Positions 1 to 8,665 of a stretch of DNA of 64,000 bases are shown one piece after another. The notes under the pieces were generated by a model. That model had not been told where the DNA came from and ran no database searches. It saw only the letters and a program-made list of their open reading frames with translations. Source of the stretch: Pseudomonas sp. 7SR1 (GTDB lineage Bacteria; Pseudomonadota; Gammaproteobacteria; Pseudomonadales; Pseudomonadaceae). How positions within the stretch are numbered: the first letter of the stretch is position 1; each line of letters starts with the position of its first letter. The stretch covers positions 3,487,001 to 3,551,000 of the forward strand of contig NZ_LT707064.1 of assembly GCF_900156465.1 (NCBI RefSeq), written 5' to 3'. The translations under genes and the position numbers were made by a program.

Positions 1-185
1 TCCGCCGGCTTGTGCGCTTTGTGCTTCATCGGTAGGTTGAGATTTGTCGCTACTGCTCTCTGAATTGGCCTGTATTCCCCATGCTGATCTATACTGAGCA
101 AGCATGAGCACAGTTTGTATTGAAAAATTCATATGGAACAGTAGGTTGTGTACTTTTCGGGCTTAGGTGCCGTTTGAGGTGAGAC
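1..185. other. Left-edge non-coding stretch
   Basis: No open reading frame here can be supported. The stretch is clearly richer in A and T than most of the window and leads into the toxin-antitoxin pair, so it probably holds that pair's promoter. I could not pick a convincing -35/-10 pair. The first 30 or so bases could belong to a gene lying outside the window. Confidence 0.4.
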
Positions 186-593
186 ATGATTATCGAGGAG
201 CGCATCAGGAGATCAATCGCCTTGCGAAAGGACGACGTGTTTCTGCGCTCTGAATTTTCCAAGTTCGGCAGTTCCGCACAGGTATCCCGAGCGTTGCGTC
301 ATCTGGTGGCTAACGGTGTATTGGTCAGACTTGGCGTTGGCGTCTTCGCGAAGGCTAAAAACAGTGTGCTCACCGGCAAGCCAATCCCGATACGTCCGCT
401 TGAAGTTCTGGCGCCTCTGGCTCTGCAGAAGCTTGGCGTGAAGATCACGGCGGGGCGCGCGTTGCGTGAATACAATGCCAGCGACAGTTTGCAGCTTCCC
501 GCCGGCGTTGTTTTTGATACAGGCTCACGCCGTATTATCCGCAAGCTCGGCTTTGGTGGGCGCTACGTAGTTTATGAAAACCATCACGCCTGA
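186..593 (+). CDS. AbiEi-like antitoxin (DUF6088-type)
   Basis: A 135-residue protein of the AbiEi/DUF6088 antitoxin type. Residues about 15-60 look like a winged helix (RSEFSKFGSSAQVSRALRHL followed by a VLVRLGVGVFAKA wing). The rest resembles the short C-terminal part of this family, shorter than full AbiEi of about 200 residues. The ATG follows GAGGTGAGAC, a good ribosome site. The gene overlaps the next one by 20 nt, as is typical for antitoxin-toxin pairs, where the antitoxin also represses the operon. Function is inferred from family resemblance and gene pairing; there is no direct proof that it neutralises the downstream protein. Confidence 0.75.
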   Translation: MIIEERIRRSIALRKDDVFLRSEFSKFGSSAQVSRALRHLVANGVLVRLGVGVFAKAKNSVLTGKPIPIRPLEVLAPLALQKLGVKITAGRALREYNASDSLQLPAGVVFDTGSRRIIRKLGFGGRYVVYENHHA

Positions 594-1536
594 GCAGGTT
601 GAGTTGATTGATGCGGTACTGGCTGAGGTTGAGGTCGGTTTTCTGACCGCCAGCATTCTTGAAAAAGACATCCATGTAACCGATGCCTTGCAGCATCTGA
701 TGGGAATACAGTTTCCGGGCATTCGATTAGTGTTCTGTGGCGGGACGAGCCTGTCCAAGGCCTATCGATTGATCGAGCGCATGTCAGAAGACGTTGACTT
801 GAAGATCGTATGGGACAAGTCGAGCATGTTCAGTGCTTCGGCTCAAAAGCGACACCTCAGTCAGTTGAAGGCTGAGGTTTCCCAGGGGCTCGCCAGGCTT
901 GGCTTCGAAGAAATCGTGGACGCGCGTATTGCCCGGAATGAAAACCGATATTTCTCCAGTCGTTGGCAATATGCACCTCAATACCCGCACGACTTGAGTT
1001 TGCGCCCTTATCTGAGCCTGGAACTGACCGCACGAATGCCTGAGTTCGAAGTGACTCTGCGACCGCTGGAACACTTGGTGGATAGACTTGCCGCAAGGCC
1101 TGGGTACTTGGGAAGTATCCCCTGTGTAGCGGTTGAAGAAACACTTGCGGAAAAAGTCATTTCATTTCTTCGGCGTTATGCCCAGCACCAGGCCGGGGCC
1201 ATGCTTCAGGCGTGGGACGATACATTGGTGCGTCATATCTACGACGTTTATTGCATCAGCCTTGCCGATCCTGCCGTCAGCGAACGAGCCGCCAGCGGTT
1301 TCAAAAAACTGGTGAACTTCGACGCCGCTGAATTTGGTCGGCAGTTTCCTCCGTTCGCTGCCAATCCAGGAAAGGTCATGCAGAGAGCCCTCGATCAAAG
1401 CAGCTCGGACGCGGCGATTCGTGGCCAGTATGACGCGAGGCTGATGCCGTTGATTTTTGGCTCCATCCGCCCCGGCTTCGACGAGGCTTTTGCAGTGTTT
1501 CGTGAACACGCCGAGTTGTTGATTCGAACTCTTTGA
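574..1536 (+). CDS. AbiEii/AbiGii-family nucleotidyltransferase toxin
   Basis: A 320-residue member of the AbiEii/AbiGii toxin family (DUF1814). It shows the nucleotidyltransferase signature: GGTSLSKAY around residue 50, then SEDVDLKIV with the two metal-binding Asp residues, and a later VEETLAEKVISFLRR motif carrying the conserved Lys. Members of this family transfer nucleotides to RNA targets such as tRNA and act in toxin-antitoxin and phage-abortive systems. Translation is probably coupled to the antitoxin because the start codon lies inside its gene. All catalytic motifs look intact, so the module may be active. The lower GC content than neighbouring core genes suggests acquisition by transfer. 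Confidence 0.85.
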   Translation: MKTITPEQVELIDAVLAEVEVGFLTASILEKDIHVTDALQHLMGIQFPGIRLVFCGGTSLSKAYRLIERMSEDVDLKIVWDKSSMFSASAQKRHLSQLKAEVSQGLARLGFEEIVDARIARNENRYFSSRWQYAPQYPHDLSLRPYLSLELTARMPEFEVTLRPLEHLVDRLAARPGYLGSIPCVAVEETLAEKVISFLRRYAQHQAGAMLQAWDDTLVRHIYDVYCISLADPAVSERAASGFKKLVNFDAAEFGRQFPPFAANPGKVMQRALDQSSSDAAIRGQYDARLMPLIFGSIRPGFDEAFAVFREHAELLIRTL

Positions 1537-1583
1537 ATGCTTGGTCAGATTAGCTGGCCTCCGCGTGTTACTTGGTTTTAGCC

Positions 1584-2978
1584 TTACATCACCTGCCACC
1601 CACCACCCAATGCCTTGTACAACGCCACGCTAGCCTGCACCCGCGCCAATCGCAATTGCACGTTCATGTCCTGGGCGGCGTACAGCGTCCGTTGGGTTTC
1701 CAGCACCGTGAGCAGGTCTTCTGCGCCGGCCCGGTAGCGGCTCTGGGCGATGTCGAAGGCGGTCTGGGCCTGGTGCAGTTCTTCGGTCTGCCACTGCCGT
1801 TGCTGGTCCAGGCCGTCGATGCCGTTCAGGGCTTTCTCGACATCGGCGAAGCCGTTGACGATGGCGGCGCGGTAGAGCTCCAGCAACTCCTCCTGGCGGG
1901 CGGTGGCCCTGTCCCGTTCGGCCTTGAGGCGGCCGTTGTTGAAGATCGGCGCGGCCAGGCCGGCGCTGAGGTTGTAGACGTTGTTGCGCAACAGCTGGTC
2001 GGCGATGTCGGCGCCGGTGGCCAGGCCCAGGCCCAGGGTCACGGAGGGCAGCATCGCGGCGCGGGCCACGGTGATGTCGGCCTGGGCCGCCGCGAGGCGC
2101 GCTTCGGCGGCGGCAATGTCCGGCCGCCGGCGCAGCAGCTCGCTGGGTACCCCGGCGTCGACGGACGGCCAGTTCAGGCGGTCGAAGGGTTCATCCTCGA
2201 TCCGGATCGACTGCACCGGTTGTCCCAGTAAGGTGGCCAGGGTAATCAGGGCTTCCCGGGCCTGTTGCTGCACTTGGGGCAACCGGCGCTGTTGGGCCGC
2301 CACCAGGCTTTTTTGCTGGGACAGCTCCAGGGCCGTGGCGCTGCCGGCGTCGTAACGGGTCTGGACCAACTGGAGCACGTTGTGGGCGTTGGCCAGGTTC
2401 AGCTCGGCGATGCGCTGTTGTTCGCGAAGGGACAACGCCTGGGTGTAGCTATTGGCGACCCCGCTGAGCAGGGTCAGCTCCACGGTCGCCTGGTCGAACC
2501 GGCTGGCTTGCAGTGTGTTCAGCGCGCTGTCCCGGGCCGCCCGTTTACCGCCCCAGAAGTCCAGCTCGTAGGTGGCGCTGAGGTGGGCATCGTAGTAATC
2601 GATGGTGCGGTTGTTCCGGTCCACGTCCAGCTGGCTGTAACCCTGGCCTCGCAGCAATTCCTGGCGGTTGCCGTTGAGCCCGGCGGTGATCTCGGGCAGC
2701 AGTGGGGCACCGGCGATCACCGCGCTGGCCTGTGCCTGGCGAACCCTGGCCATGGCGGCGGCCAGGTCGTGGCTGTCCAGGCGCGCCTGTTCGATCAGGC
2801 GGTTCAATTGCGTGCTGCCAAATTGCGTCCACCATTGCTGGTTATCTGCGCGAGCATTGGGCGTATGGAGGCTCTGCCAGGCCGGTGGTGGCTGGATGCC
2901 GCTGTCCGGCGCTGGCACCGGGCTGGCGCAGGCCGCCAATAGCAGGCTGGCGGCCAGGAGGGTCAGGTGCGCTTTCAT
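1584..2978 (-). CDS. opmQ: Outer-membrane efflux lipoprotein, NodT family (OpmQ)
   Basis: A 464-residue outer-membrane factor of RND/NodT type. The start is placed at the ATG that opens MKAHLTLLAASLLLAACAS; the lipobox LLAAC predicts an N-terminal lipoprotein signal with Cys17 acylated. A longer open frame upstream runs into pvdT in another frame and is rejected. The body carries two outer-membrane-efflux repeats rich in heptad-like helices (LIEQARLDSHDLAAAMARVR; RRRPDIAAAEARLAAAQADI). It sits 10 nt after the MacB-type gene in a three-gene operon that matches PvdR-PvdT-OpmQ, the tripartite exporter that secretes or recycles pyoverdine from the periplasm. Confidence 0.85.
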   Translation of the reverse strand: MKAHLTLLAASLLLAACASPVPAPDSGIQPPPAWQSLHTPNARADNQQWWTQFGSTQLNRLIEQARLDSHDLAAAMARVRQAQASAVIAGAPLLPEITAGLNGNRQELLRGQGYSQLDVDRNNRTIDYYDAHLSATYELDFWGGKRAARDSALNTLQASRFDQATVELTLLSGVANSYTQALSLREQQRIAELNLANAHNVLQLVQTRYDAGSATALELSQQKSLVAAQQRRLPQVQQQAREALITLATLLGQPVQSIRIEDEPFDRLNWPSVDAGVPSELLRRRPDIAAAEARLAAAQADITVARAAMLPSVTLGLGLATGADIADQLLRNNVYNLSAGLAAPIFNNGRLKAERDRATARQEELLELYRAAIVNGFADVEKALNGIDGLDQQRQWQTEELHQAQTAFDIAQSRYRAGAEDLLTVLETQRTLYAAQDMNVQLRLARVQASVALYKALGGGWQVM

Positions 2979-2988
2979 AGATTGGGAT

Positions 2989-4959
2989 TCATTCACTGGT
3001 GAGGGCCGCGACCGGGTCGAGGCGGGCGGCCTTGCGAGCCGGCATGAAGCCGAAGACGACGCCGGTGACCAGGGCGCAGCCGAAGGCGCCGAACACCGCC
3101 AGCCATTCGAAGGCCACGGCGATCCTGCCCAGCAGCAACGCGCCGCCCACCAGCAGGGCCAGGCCAATGCCAGCGAGCCCACCCACCACCGAGAGCATGA
3201 CCGCTTCGGTGAGGAACTGGCGCAGGATGTCGCGCTGGCGAGCGCCGGTGGCCATGCGGATGCCGATCTCACGGGTCCGCTCGCGCACGGTCATGAGCAT
3301 GATGTTCATCACGCCGATGCCTCCCACCAGCAGCGAGATCGCAGCAATGGCCCCGAGCATCAGCGACAGCGTGCCCTGGGTCCGGGCTTCGGCCTGGATC
3401 ATCGCGGCGTTGTTGGTCAGTTCGAAATCCTGCTTGCCGTCGTGCAGGCGCAGCAGGGTCCGGGAAATGGCCTGCTCGGCCTCCTTGACCTTGCCCGCGT
3501 CCCGGGCGGCGATCACCACGTATTCGGGATGACGGGTGCCGAACAGCCTGACGCTGGCGGCGGAGTAGGGCACGGCGATGCGGTTGTCGGCGTCCGAATC
3601 CCCGGAACTGGCGCCTTTTTCCGCCAGTACGCCGACCACCTGGAACGGCATGTTCTCGATCAGGATATAGCGGCCGATGGGATCGGCGATGTCCTTGAGC
3701 AGTTTCTGCCGGACCTTGTGGCCGATCACCGCCACCGCCGCCGCGCCTTGTTCATCGGCGTCGGTGAAATAGCTGCCCTCGGTCACCGGCCAGTTGAAGA
3801 TCGTCGGGAAATTCGTGTCGTTGCCGCCCACGTAACTGGTGTGGTCGAGGTTGCCGAAACGCACGCTGGCGTTGGCGCCGTTGACCGGCATGATGCGTTG
3901 CACCTCGGGCAGGGCGGCGAGGGCCGCCAGGTCATGCTCGCTGATGATGCCCTTGGCGGCGCGTGGAGTGGGCGCGGAGCCGTTGAGGTAGATGATGTTG
4001 GAGCCGAACGCTCCCATCTGCGCCATGACCTGGCGCTTGCTGCCTTCGCCCACCGCCAGCATCACCACCACCGAGGCCACGCCGATGACGATGCCGAGCA
4101 GGGTCAGGGCGGTGCGGAAGCGGTTGATCCACATCACCCGCCACGCCGCCTGTACCGCGTCCACCAGCTCGCCTTTCCAGGCGCCGTTGTGTTCGCTGCC
4201 GGCGCTCAGGCGCTGGCGCAGGTCCACGGCCTGCAGTGCTTTCGGGTTGGCTCGCGGCGGTGGCGTATCGGTGCGGGCGCTGTCGCTGATGATCAGCCCG
4301 TCGCGGACCTCGATGATGCGTTTGGCCCGGGCCGCCACTTCGCGGTCATGGGTAATCAGGATCACCACATGGCCCTGGCTTGCCAGTTCGTCGAGCAAGG
4401 CCATGACCTCGATGCCGCTCTGGCTGTCGAGGGCGCCGGTGGGCTCGTCGGCGAGGATGATGTGCCCGCCGTTCATCAAGGCCCGGGCAATCGACACCCG
4501 CTGCTGCTGGCCCCCGGACAATTGATGCGGACGGTTGCCGGTGCGGCTGGCCAGGCCCAGGCGTTCGAGCAGGGCGCTGGCCCGGGCGTGACGCTCGGCG
4601 GCAGAGGTACCGGCATAGATGGCCGGCATCTCGACGTTTTCCTGGGCCGTGCCGGACGGGATCAGGTGATAGCCCTGGAACACGAAGCCGAACGCCTCGC
4701 GCCGCAACCAGGCCAGTTCGTCGCTGCCCAGGCGAGCGACGTCCTCGCCGGCAAAACGGTACTCGCCGCTGGTAGGGCGATCGAGGCAACCGAGGATGTT
4801 CATCAAGGTGGACTTGCCGGAGCCGGACGCCCCGACGATCGCCAGGAACTCCCCGGCATGGATCGACAGGTCGATGCCGCGCAGCACCTCCACCCGCGGA
4901 CTGTCGCCGCCACCATAGGCCTTGCGGATGTCCCGCAGTTCGATCAGGGGCGTGTCCAT
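2989..4959 (-). CDS. pvdT: MacB-type ABC transporter PvdT (ATPase-permease fusion)
   Basis: A 656-residue MacB-family half transporter. The N-terminal ATPase domain (about residues 5-230) has Walker [10 protein letters not shown], signature [15 protein letters not shown] and Walker [13 protein letters not shown] linker leads to a first membrane helix near residue 280, a large periplasmic MacB domain, and three C-terminal helices (FtsX-like). Its start codon directly follows the stop of the membrane-fusion gene. Together with that gene and the OpmQ-type lipoprotein, and next to pvdA and an fpvI-like sigma gene, this fits PvdT of the pyoverdine export system rather than a macrolide pump, though MacB function cannot be excluded from sequence alone. 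Confidence 0.88.
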   Translation of the reverse strand: MDTPLIELRDIRKAYGGGDSPRVEVLRGIDLSIHAGEFLAIVGASGSGKSTLMNILGCLDRPTSGEYRFAGEDVARLGSDELAWLRREAFGFVFQGYHLIPSGTAQENVEMPAIYAGTSAAERHARASALLERLGLASRTGNRPHQLSGGQQQRVSIARALMNGGHIILADEPTGALDSQSGIEVMALLDELASQGHVVILITHDREVAARAKRIIEVRDGLIISDSARTDTPPPRANPKALQAVDLRQRLSAGSEHNGAWKGELVDAVQAAWRVMWINRFRTALTLLGIVIGVASVVVMLAVGEGSKRQVMAQMGAFGSNIIYLNGSAPTPRAAKGIISEHDLAALAALPEVQRIMPVNGANASVRFGNLDHTSYVGGNDTNFPTIFNWPVTEGSYFTDADEQGAAAVAVIGHKVRQKLLKDIADPIGRYILIENMPFQVVGVLAEKGASSGDSDADNRIAVPYSAASVRLFGTRHPEYVVIAARDAGKVKEAEQAISRTLLRLHDGKQDFELTNNAAMIQAEARTQGTLSLMLGAIAAISLLVGGIGVMNIMLMTVRERTREIGIRMATGARQRDILRQFLTEAVMLSVVGGLAGIGLALLVGGALLLGRIAVAFEWLAVFGAFGCALVTGVVFGFMPARKAARLDPVAALTSE

Positions 4960-6111
4960 TCAGCCCCCGTTGCCAGCGGCCGGACCGATGAGCACCCGCT
5001 CGCCCTCGCTGAGGCCGTCGAGGATCTGGGTGCGCAGGCGATCGCTGACGCCGGTCCGGACGCTGCGTGCCTGGACATCGCCGTTGGCGGCCAGCACCCG
5101 CACCTGGCCGGCGTTGTCCTGCAAGGCCGCGGTGGGCACGGTCAACACATCGTGGGCCTGGGCGGCGACGAAGAACACCTGGGCGGTCATGTCGGTCATC
5201 AGGGCGCGGTCGGCGTTATCCACATCCAGCAACACGGTATAGAGCACCACCCGCTCGGTGCCGCTGCGCCCTCCCGTGGGGCTGCCGCCCTGGCTGGCTT
5301 CCAGCGGGCGCGGCGGCACGGGGAGAATCTGGCGCACGGTGCTGCTCCAGCGCCGGCCGCCCCCCGCCAGGGTGGTGAAGTAGGCGGTCATGCCCGGCTT
5401 GACGTGACCGATGTCCGCCTCCGACACCTCGGCCCAGACCGTCATCGGCGACAGCCGGGCGATGCGCAGGATCAACGGTGTCTGTTGCTGGGCATTGAGG
5501 GTCTGGCCTTCCCGGGCCCCGACAGCCACCACAGTGCCGGCCATGGGCGCATAGATGCGGGTATAGCCCAGCTCGGCCTCGTCACTGCGCAGGCTGGCCT
5601 GGGCCTGGCGGATCTGGGCCTGGAACATGTCGATGCGGGCCTGGGTCGCGCGCACTTCGGCCTGGGCCGTCTGCACGTCTTCCTCGCGGGTGGCGCCGCC
5701 GGCCTTGAGTTGCTGCTGACGGCGGAATTTCTGCTGCGCCAGGTCGTGCTGTGCCCGTTGTTCCTGGAGCTGGGCCTTGAGGTTTTCGATGGAGAAGCGC
5801 CCGGCATCCAGCCTGGCCTGTTGCGTGGAAGGATCGATTTCCACCAGCAACTGCCCCTCGCGAACCTCGTCGCCGGCCTCCACGTGGATCTTCTGGATCT
5901 GCCCGGAGGCCTGTGCGCCCACATCCACATAACGTCGTGGCTGCAACGTTCCCAGGGCGGTCACGCTGTTTTCGATATCGCCCCGGGTGACGGCGACGGT
6001 GGCCAGGGGGGCGTTATTCGGTACCACCGCCTGCCAGGCGGCGAAGGCCACGGCTGGGAGCACGGCGAAAGTCAGAAGCCAGGCGCGACGGGTGGGTCGG
6101 GGACGTTTCAT
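4960..6111 (-). CDS. pvdR: Periplasmic membrane-fusion protein PvdR (MacA-like)
   Basis: A 383-residue MacA/RND-type adaptor. The N-terminus has a basic stretch and one hydrophobic signal anchor (AWLLTFAVLPAVAFAAW). A biotinyl-lipoyl-like half motif (VDVGAQASGQIQKIHVEAGD) follows, then a long coiled-coil hairpin (about residues 95-185) and beta-barrel domains. It is the first gene of the pvdR-pvdT-opmQ operon. A PvdS-type iron-starvation box lies about 65-90 nt upstream of its ATG on the same strand, so expression should rise with pyoverdine synthesis. The adaptor links the PvdT inner-membrane ABC protein to the outer-membrane channel. Confidence 0.88.
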   Translation of the reverse strand: MKRPRPTRRAWLLTFAVLPAVAFAAWQAVVPNNAPLATVAVTRGDIENSVTALGTLQPRRYVDVGAQASGQIQKIHVEAGDEVREGQLLVEIDPSTQQARLDAGRFSIENLKAQLQEQRAQHDLAQQKFRRQQQLKAGGATREEDVQTAQAEVRATQARIDMFQAQIRQAQASLRSDEAELGYTRIYAPMAGTVVAVGAREGQTLNAQQQTPLILRIARLSPMTVWAEVSEADIGHVKPGMTAYFTTLAGGGRRWSSTVRQILPVPPRPLEASQGGSPTGGRSGTERVVLYTVLLDVDNADRALMTDMTAQVFFVAAQAHDVLTVPTAALQDNAGQVRVLAANGDVQARSVRTGVSDRLRTQILDGLSEGERVLIGPAAGNGG

Positions 6112-6177
6112 GCAGGGTTCCGGCCGGTGAAATCGGGCCCGTTCCAGGGAGGGCGGGGACGGGGGCTGTTCTGGTAA

Positions 6178-6201
6178 ACGAGCGCTTTGGACGGGAATTT
6201 A
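6178..6201 (-). promoter_or_regulatory. PvdS iron-starvation box upstream of pvdR
   Basis: On the minus strand TAAAT (6201-6197) is followed after exactly 16 bases by CGT (6180-6178). This matches the known PvdS-dependent promoter pattern TAAAT-N16/17-CGT. The box reads GTAAATTCCC, close to the fuller consensus. It lies upstream of pvdR and points towards it. Confidence 0.8.
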
Positions 6202-6310
6202 CTGGCTTGAAACACTTGGTAGCAGGTTGAAGGGAAGACAACTCAATCGCCGATCCATGGATGCGGTGGTGGCGGGATTTATCTGTGATACAAACGAATG
6301 CTTTAAATCT

Positions 6311-6332
6311 ATATGAGAATTACTATAAATTA
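6311..6332. promoter_or_regulatory. Fur-box-like site upstream of fpvI
   Basis: The AT-rich run ATATGAGAATTACTATAAAT resembles Pseudomonas Fur boxes. It shares the 11-mer AGAATTACTAT (6316-6326) with the site in front of the fecI-like gene at 16785-16795. The location about 90-110 nt ahead of the sigma gene fits iron repression. Confidence 0.65.
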
Positions 6333-6422
6333 CGCGATTGAATCTGACACCATTGTGCTACGCCTTTTCGAGCGGGCCGGGTGGCAGAGGGATAGCTGTC
6401 GCAGCCATTGCGCACGGGAGTC

Positions 6423-6905
6423 ATGTTGGAAAACTACTATCGCGAGCTGGTGTGTTTCCTGAACGCCAGGCTAGGCAACCGCCAGGCGGCCGAGGATGTG
6501 GTGCATGACGCCTATGTGCGGGTGCTGGAGCGTGCCAGCGATACGCCCATCGAACAGCCCCGGGCGTTCCTTTATCGCACGGCGCTGAACCTGGTGATCG
6601 ACGGGCATCGACGCAATACCCTGCGCCAGGTCGAATCCCTGGATGTGCTCGACAGCGAAGAACGTTTCTTCACACCATCGCCCCATACCAGCCTCGACCA
6701 TGGCCAGCGCCTGGACATGCTGCAACGTGCGCTGGCCGAACTGCCGCCGCTGTGCCGGGAAAGCTTTTTGCTGCGCAAGCTCGAAGGCCTGTCTCACCCG
6801 CAGATCGCCGAGCGCCTGGGCATTTCCCGGGCACTGGTGGAAAAGCACATCGTCAATGCCATGAAACACTGCCGTATCCGCGTCCGGCAGTGGGACAGGG
6901 GCTGA
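6423..6905 (+). CDS. fpvI: ECF sigma factor, FpvI-like
   Basis: A group IV sigma factor of about 160 residues of the iron-starvation class. Region 2 includes LGNRQAAEDVVHDAYVRVLE and PRAFLYRTALNLVIDGHRR; region 4 includes LPPLCRESFLLRKLEGLSHP and a helix-turn-helix IAERLGISRALVEKHIVNAM. The opening MLENYYRELVCFL resembles FpvI, which transcribes the pyoverdine receptor gene fpvA. I choose ATG 6423; an in-frame TTG at 6408 would add five residues, and neither has an ideal ribosome site. No anti-sigma gene or receptor lies beside it here. A Fur-like box upstream and pvdA downstream support a role in pyoverdine uptake or synthesis. Confidence 0.82.
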   Translation: MLENYYRELVCFLNARLGNRQAAEDVVHDAYVRVLERASDTPIEQPRAFLYRTALNLVIDGHRRNTLRQVESLDVLDSEERFFTPSPHTSLDHGQRLDMLQRALAELPPLCRESFLLRKLEGLSHPQIAERLGISRALVEKHIVNAMKHCRIRVRQWDRG

Positions 6906-6919
6906 ACCTCGTCGCGCGT

Positions 6920-6943
6920 TAAATTTCCTTTCATCGTCCTCGT
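6920..6943 (+). promoter_or_regulatory. PvdS iron-starvation box upstream of pvdA
   Basis: TAAAT at 6920-6924 is followed after exactly 16 bases by CGT at 6941-6943. This is the same spacing as the pvdR box and is the known PvdS-dependent promoter pattern. It sits about 115 nt before the pvdA start codon, just after fpvI. Confidence 0.82.
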
Positions 6944-7058
6944 TACCACTCAACAGCAACTACTGACGACTTGCCGGCCCGGTTGCATGGGCACCGCCGG
7001 CCGGTTTTCCCGGCTTTTCGCGCCCTGTTGAGGGGCTTCTCTCCAGAGGACACTGGAC

Positions 7059-8393
7059 ATGACACAGGCAACTGCAACGCCCCACGTTCACGATTTGATC
7101 GGCATCGGCTTCGGCCCCTCGAACCTGGCGTTGGCCATCGCGTTGCAGGAGCGCGGCCCGGTCCAGGGCGAGCTGGATGCGCTGTTCCTCGACAAGCAGG
7201 CCGACTATCGCTGGCACGGCAATACCCTGGTGACCCAGAGCGAGCTGCAGATCTCCTTCCTCAAGGACCTGGTGACCCTGCGCAACCCCACCAGCCCCTA
7301 TTCGTTCGTCAACTACCTCAAGCAGCACGGTCGCCTGGTGGACTTCATCAACCTGGGCACCTTCTACCCGTGTCGCATGGAGTACAACGACTACCTGCGC
7401 TGGGTCGCCGCACAGTTCGCCGGGCAGAGCCGCTACGGCGAGGAAGTGTTGCGTATCGAACCGGTGCTGCAGCACCAGCAGGTCGAAGCCCTGCGGGTGA
7501 TCTCCCGGGACGAGCAGGGCAAGGAGCGAGTGCGTACCGCCCGCTCGGTGGTGGTGAGCGCCGGTGGCACGCCGCGTATTCCGGCGGCATTCAAGGCGTT
7601 CAAGGACGATCGCCGGGTGTTCCACCATTCCCGCTACCTGGAGTGCATGGCGGCCCAGCCTTGTGTGAAAGGCCAGCCCATGAACATCGCCATCATCGGC
7701 GGCGGCCAGAGTGCCGCGGAAGCCTTCATCGACCTCAACGACAGTTTTCCTTCGGCGCGGGTCGACATGATCCTGCGCGGCTCGGCCCTCAAGCCGGCCG
7801 ACGACAGCCCGTTCGTCAACGAAGTGTTCTCGCCGGAGTTCACCGACCTGGTGTTCCAGCAACCCCACAGCGAGCGCGAGCGCCTGATCAACGAGTACCA
7901 CAACACCAATTATTCGGTGGTGGACATCGACCTGATCGAACGCATCTACGGCATCTTCTATCGGCAGAAAGTCTCCGGCATCGCCCGCCACGCGTTCCGT
8001 ACCCTCACCACTGTGGAAAAAGCCACCGCCACCGACGCGGGCGTGGAACTGGCGGTACGCAACAACGCCACCGGCGAGGTGAGCGTGCGTCTCTACGACG
8101 CCGTGGTGCTGGCCACGGGATACGAGCGCCAGACGCACCGCACCTTGCTGGCGCCGCTTGCGCAATACCTGGGCGACTTCGAAGTGGACCGCAACTACAA
8201 GCTGGTCACCGACGAGCGCTGCAAGACTGCGATCTATATGCAGGGTTTCTGCCAGGCCAGTCATGGTCTGAGCGATACCTTGCTGTCGATCCTGCCGGTG
8301 CGCGCCGATGAGATCGCCGGCTCGCTGTATGAGCATGCCAAGTACCACGACCAGAGCCGCCCGGTACGCGACCAACTGCTGGCCGCGGTGTAG
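7059..8393 (+). CDS. pvdA: L-ornithine N5-monooxygenase
   Basis: A 444-residue flavoprotein that hydroxylates the side-chain nitrogen of L-ornithine with FAD, NADPH and oxygen, the first dedicated step to the hydroxamate groups of pyoverdine. It shows the FAD motif GIGFGPSNLALAIAL near the N-terminus, the NADPH motif IIGGGQSAAEAF near residue 215, and the late ATGY motif (VVLATGYERQ). Length matches PvdA of other pseudomonads. A PvdS box precedes it and the export genes lie nearby, so it belongs to a pyoverdine sub-cluster; the peptide synthetases are not in this window. Confidence 0.95.
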   Translation: MTQATATPHVHDLIGIGFGPSNLALAIALQERGPVQGELDALFLDKQADYRWHGNTLVTQSELQISFLKDLVTLRNPTSPYSFVNYLKQHGRLVDFINLGTFYPCRMEYNDYLRWVAAQFAGQSRYGEEVLRIEPVLQHQQVEALRVISRDEQGKERVRTARSVVVSAGGTPRIPAAFKAFKDDRRVFHHSRYLECMAAQPCVKGQPMNIAIIGGGQSAAEAFIDLNDSFPSARVDMILRGSALKPADDSPFVNEVFSPEFTDLVFQQPHSERERLINEYHNTNYSVVDIDLIERIYGIFYRQKVSGIARHAFRTLTTVEKATATDAGVELAVRNNATGEVSVRLYDAVVLATGYERQTHRTLLAPLAQYLGDFEVDRNYKLVTDERCKTAIYMQGFCQASHGLSDTLLSILPVRADEIAGSLYEHAKYHDQSRPVRDQLLAAV

Positions 8394-8410
8394 ACGACAT
8401 CAGCGCGATC

Positions 8411-8440
8411 CCTGTGGGGGCAGGCGGCACCCACAGGTCT
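8411..8440 (+). terminator. Possible hairpin terminator after pvdA
   Basis: CCTGTGGG (8411-8418) and CCCACAGG (8430-8437) form an 8-bp stem 18 nt after the pvdA stop. Only a weak T-rich tail follows, and the arm sequence also resembles a REP end, so a degenerate REP is an alternative. Confidence 0.4.
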
Positions 8441-8665
8441 TGTTCACGTCTTTTCGGCGGGCCTGGGCCATAAGTCGTTGGCCTCAGGCAGGCAAATCCT
8501 CGGAAATTTCCTACACTCAATCCACGCCTGTCACCGTTCGATAGGCGTATGGACGGTTCGCTGTTCCCTCGCATTGGCAGTCTGAACCTATCAGCCGGTC
8601 ACTCGGGCTCGACCTGAAGCCAGCGGTGCGCCGGGCCGATTTCGCCAAGCGAAACCCCGATTCAG

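Noticed and set aside
1-30. Possible start of a minus-strand gene at the left edge
   Set aside because: An ATG exists near position 29 on the minus strand but has no ribosome site and only about nine codons are visible.
2989-4959. Macrolide-specific pump MacAB
   Set aside because: Gene order with an OpmQ-type lipoprotein, a PvdS box and adjacent pvdA favours the pyoverdine exporter, although the proteins are homologous.
2668-6177. A 1169-codon open frame on the plus strand
   Set aside because: It is the antisense shadow of opmQ, pvdT and pvdR in high-GC DNA; the minus-strand frames carry all recognised domains, and this one has long His/Gly/Ala-rich stretches without any.
6301-6330. A third PvdS box before fpvI
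   Set aside because: TAAAT occurs at 6304-6308 but no CGT follows at 16 or 17 bases.
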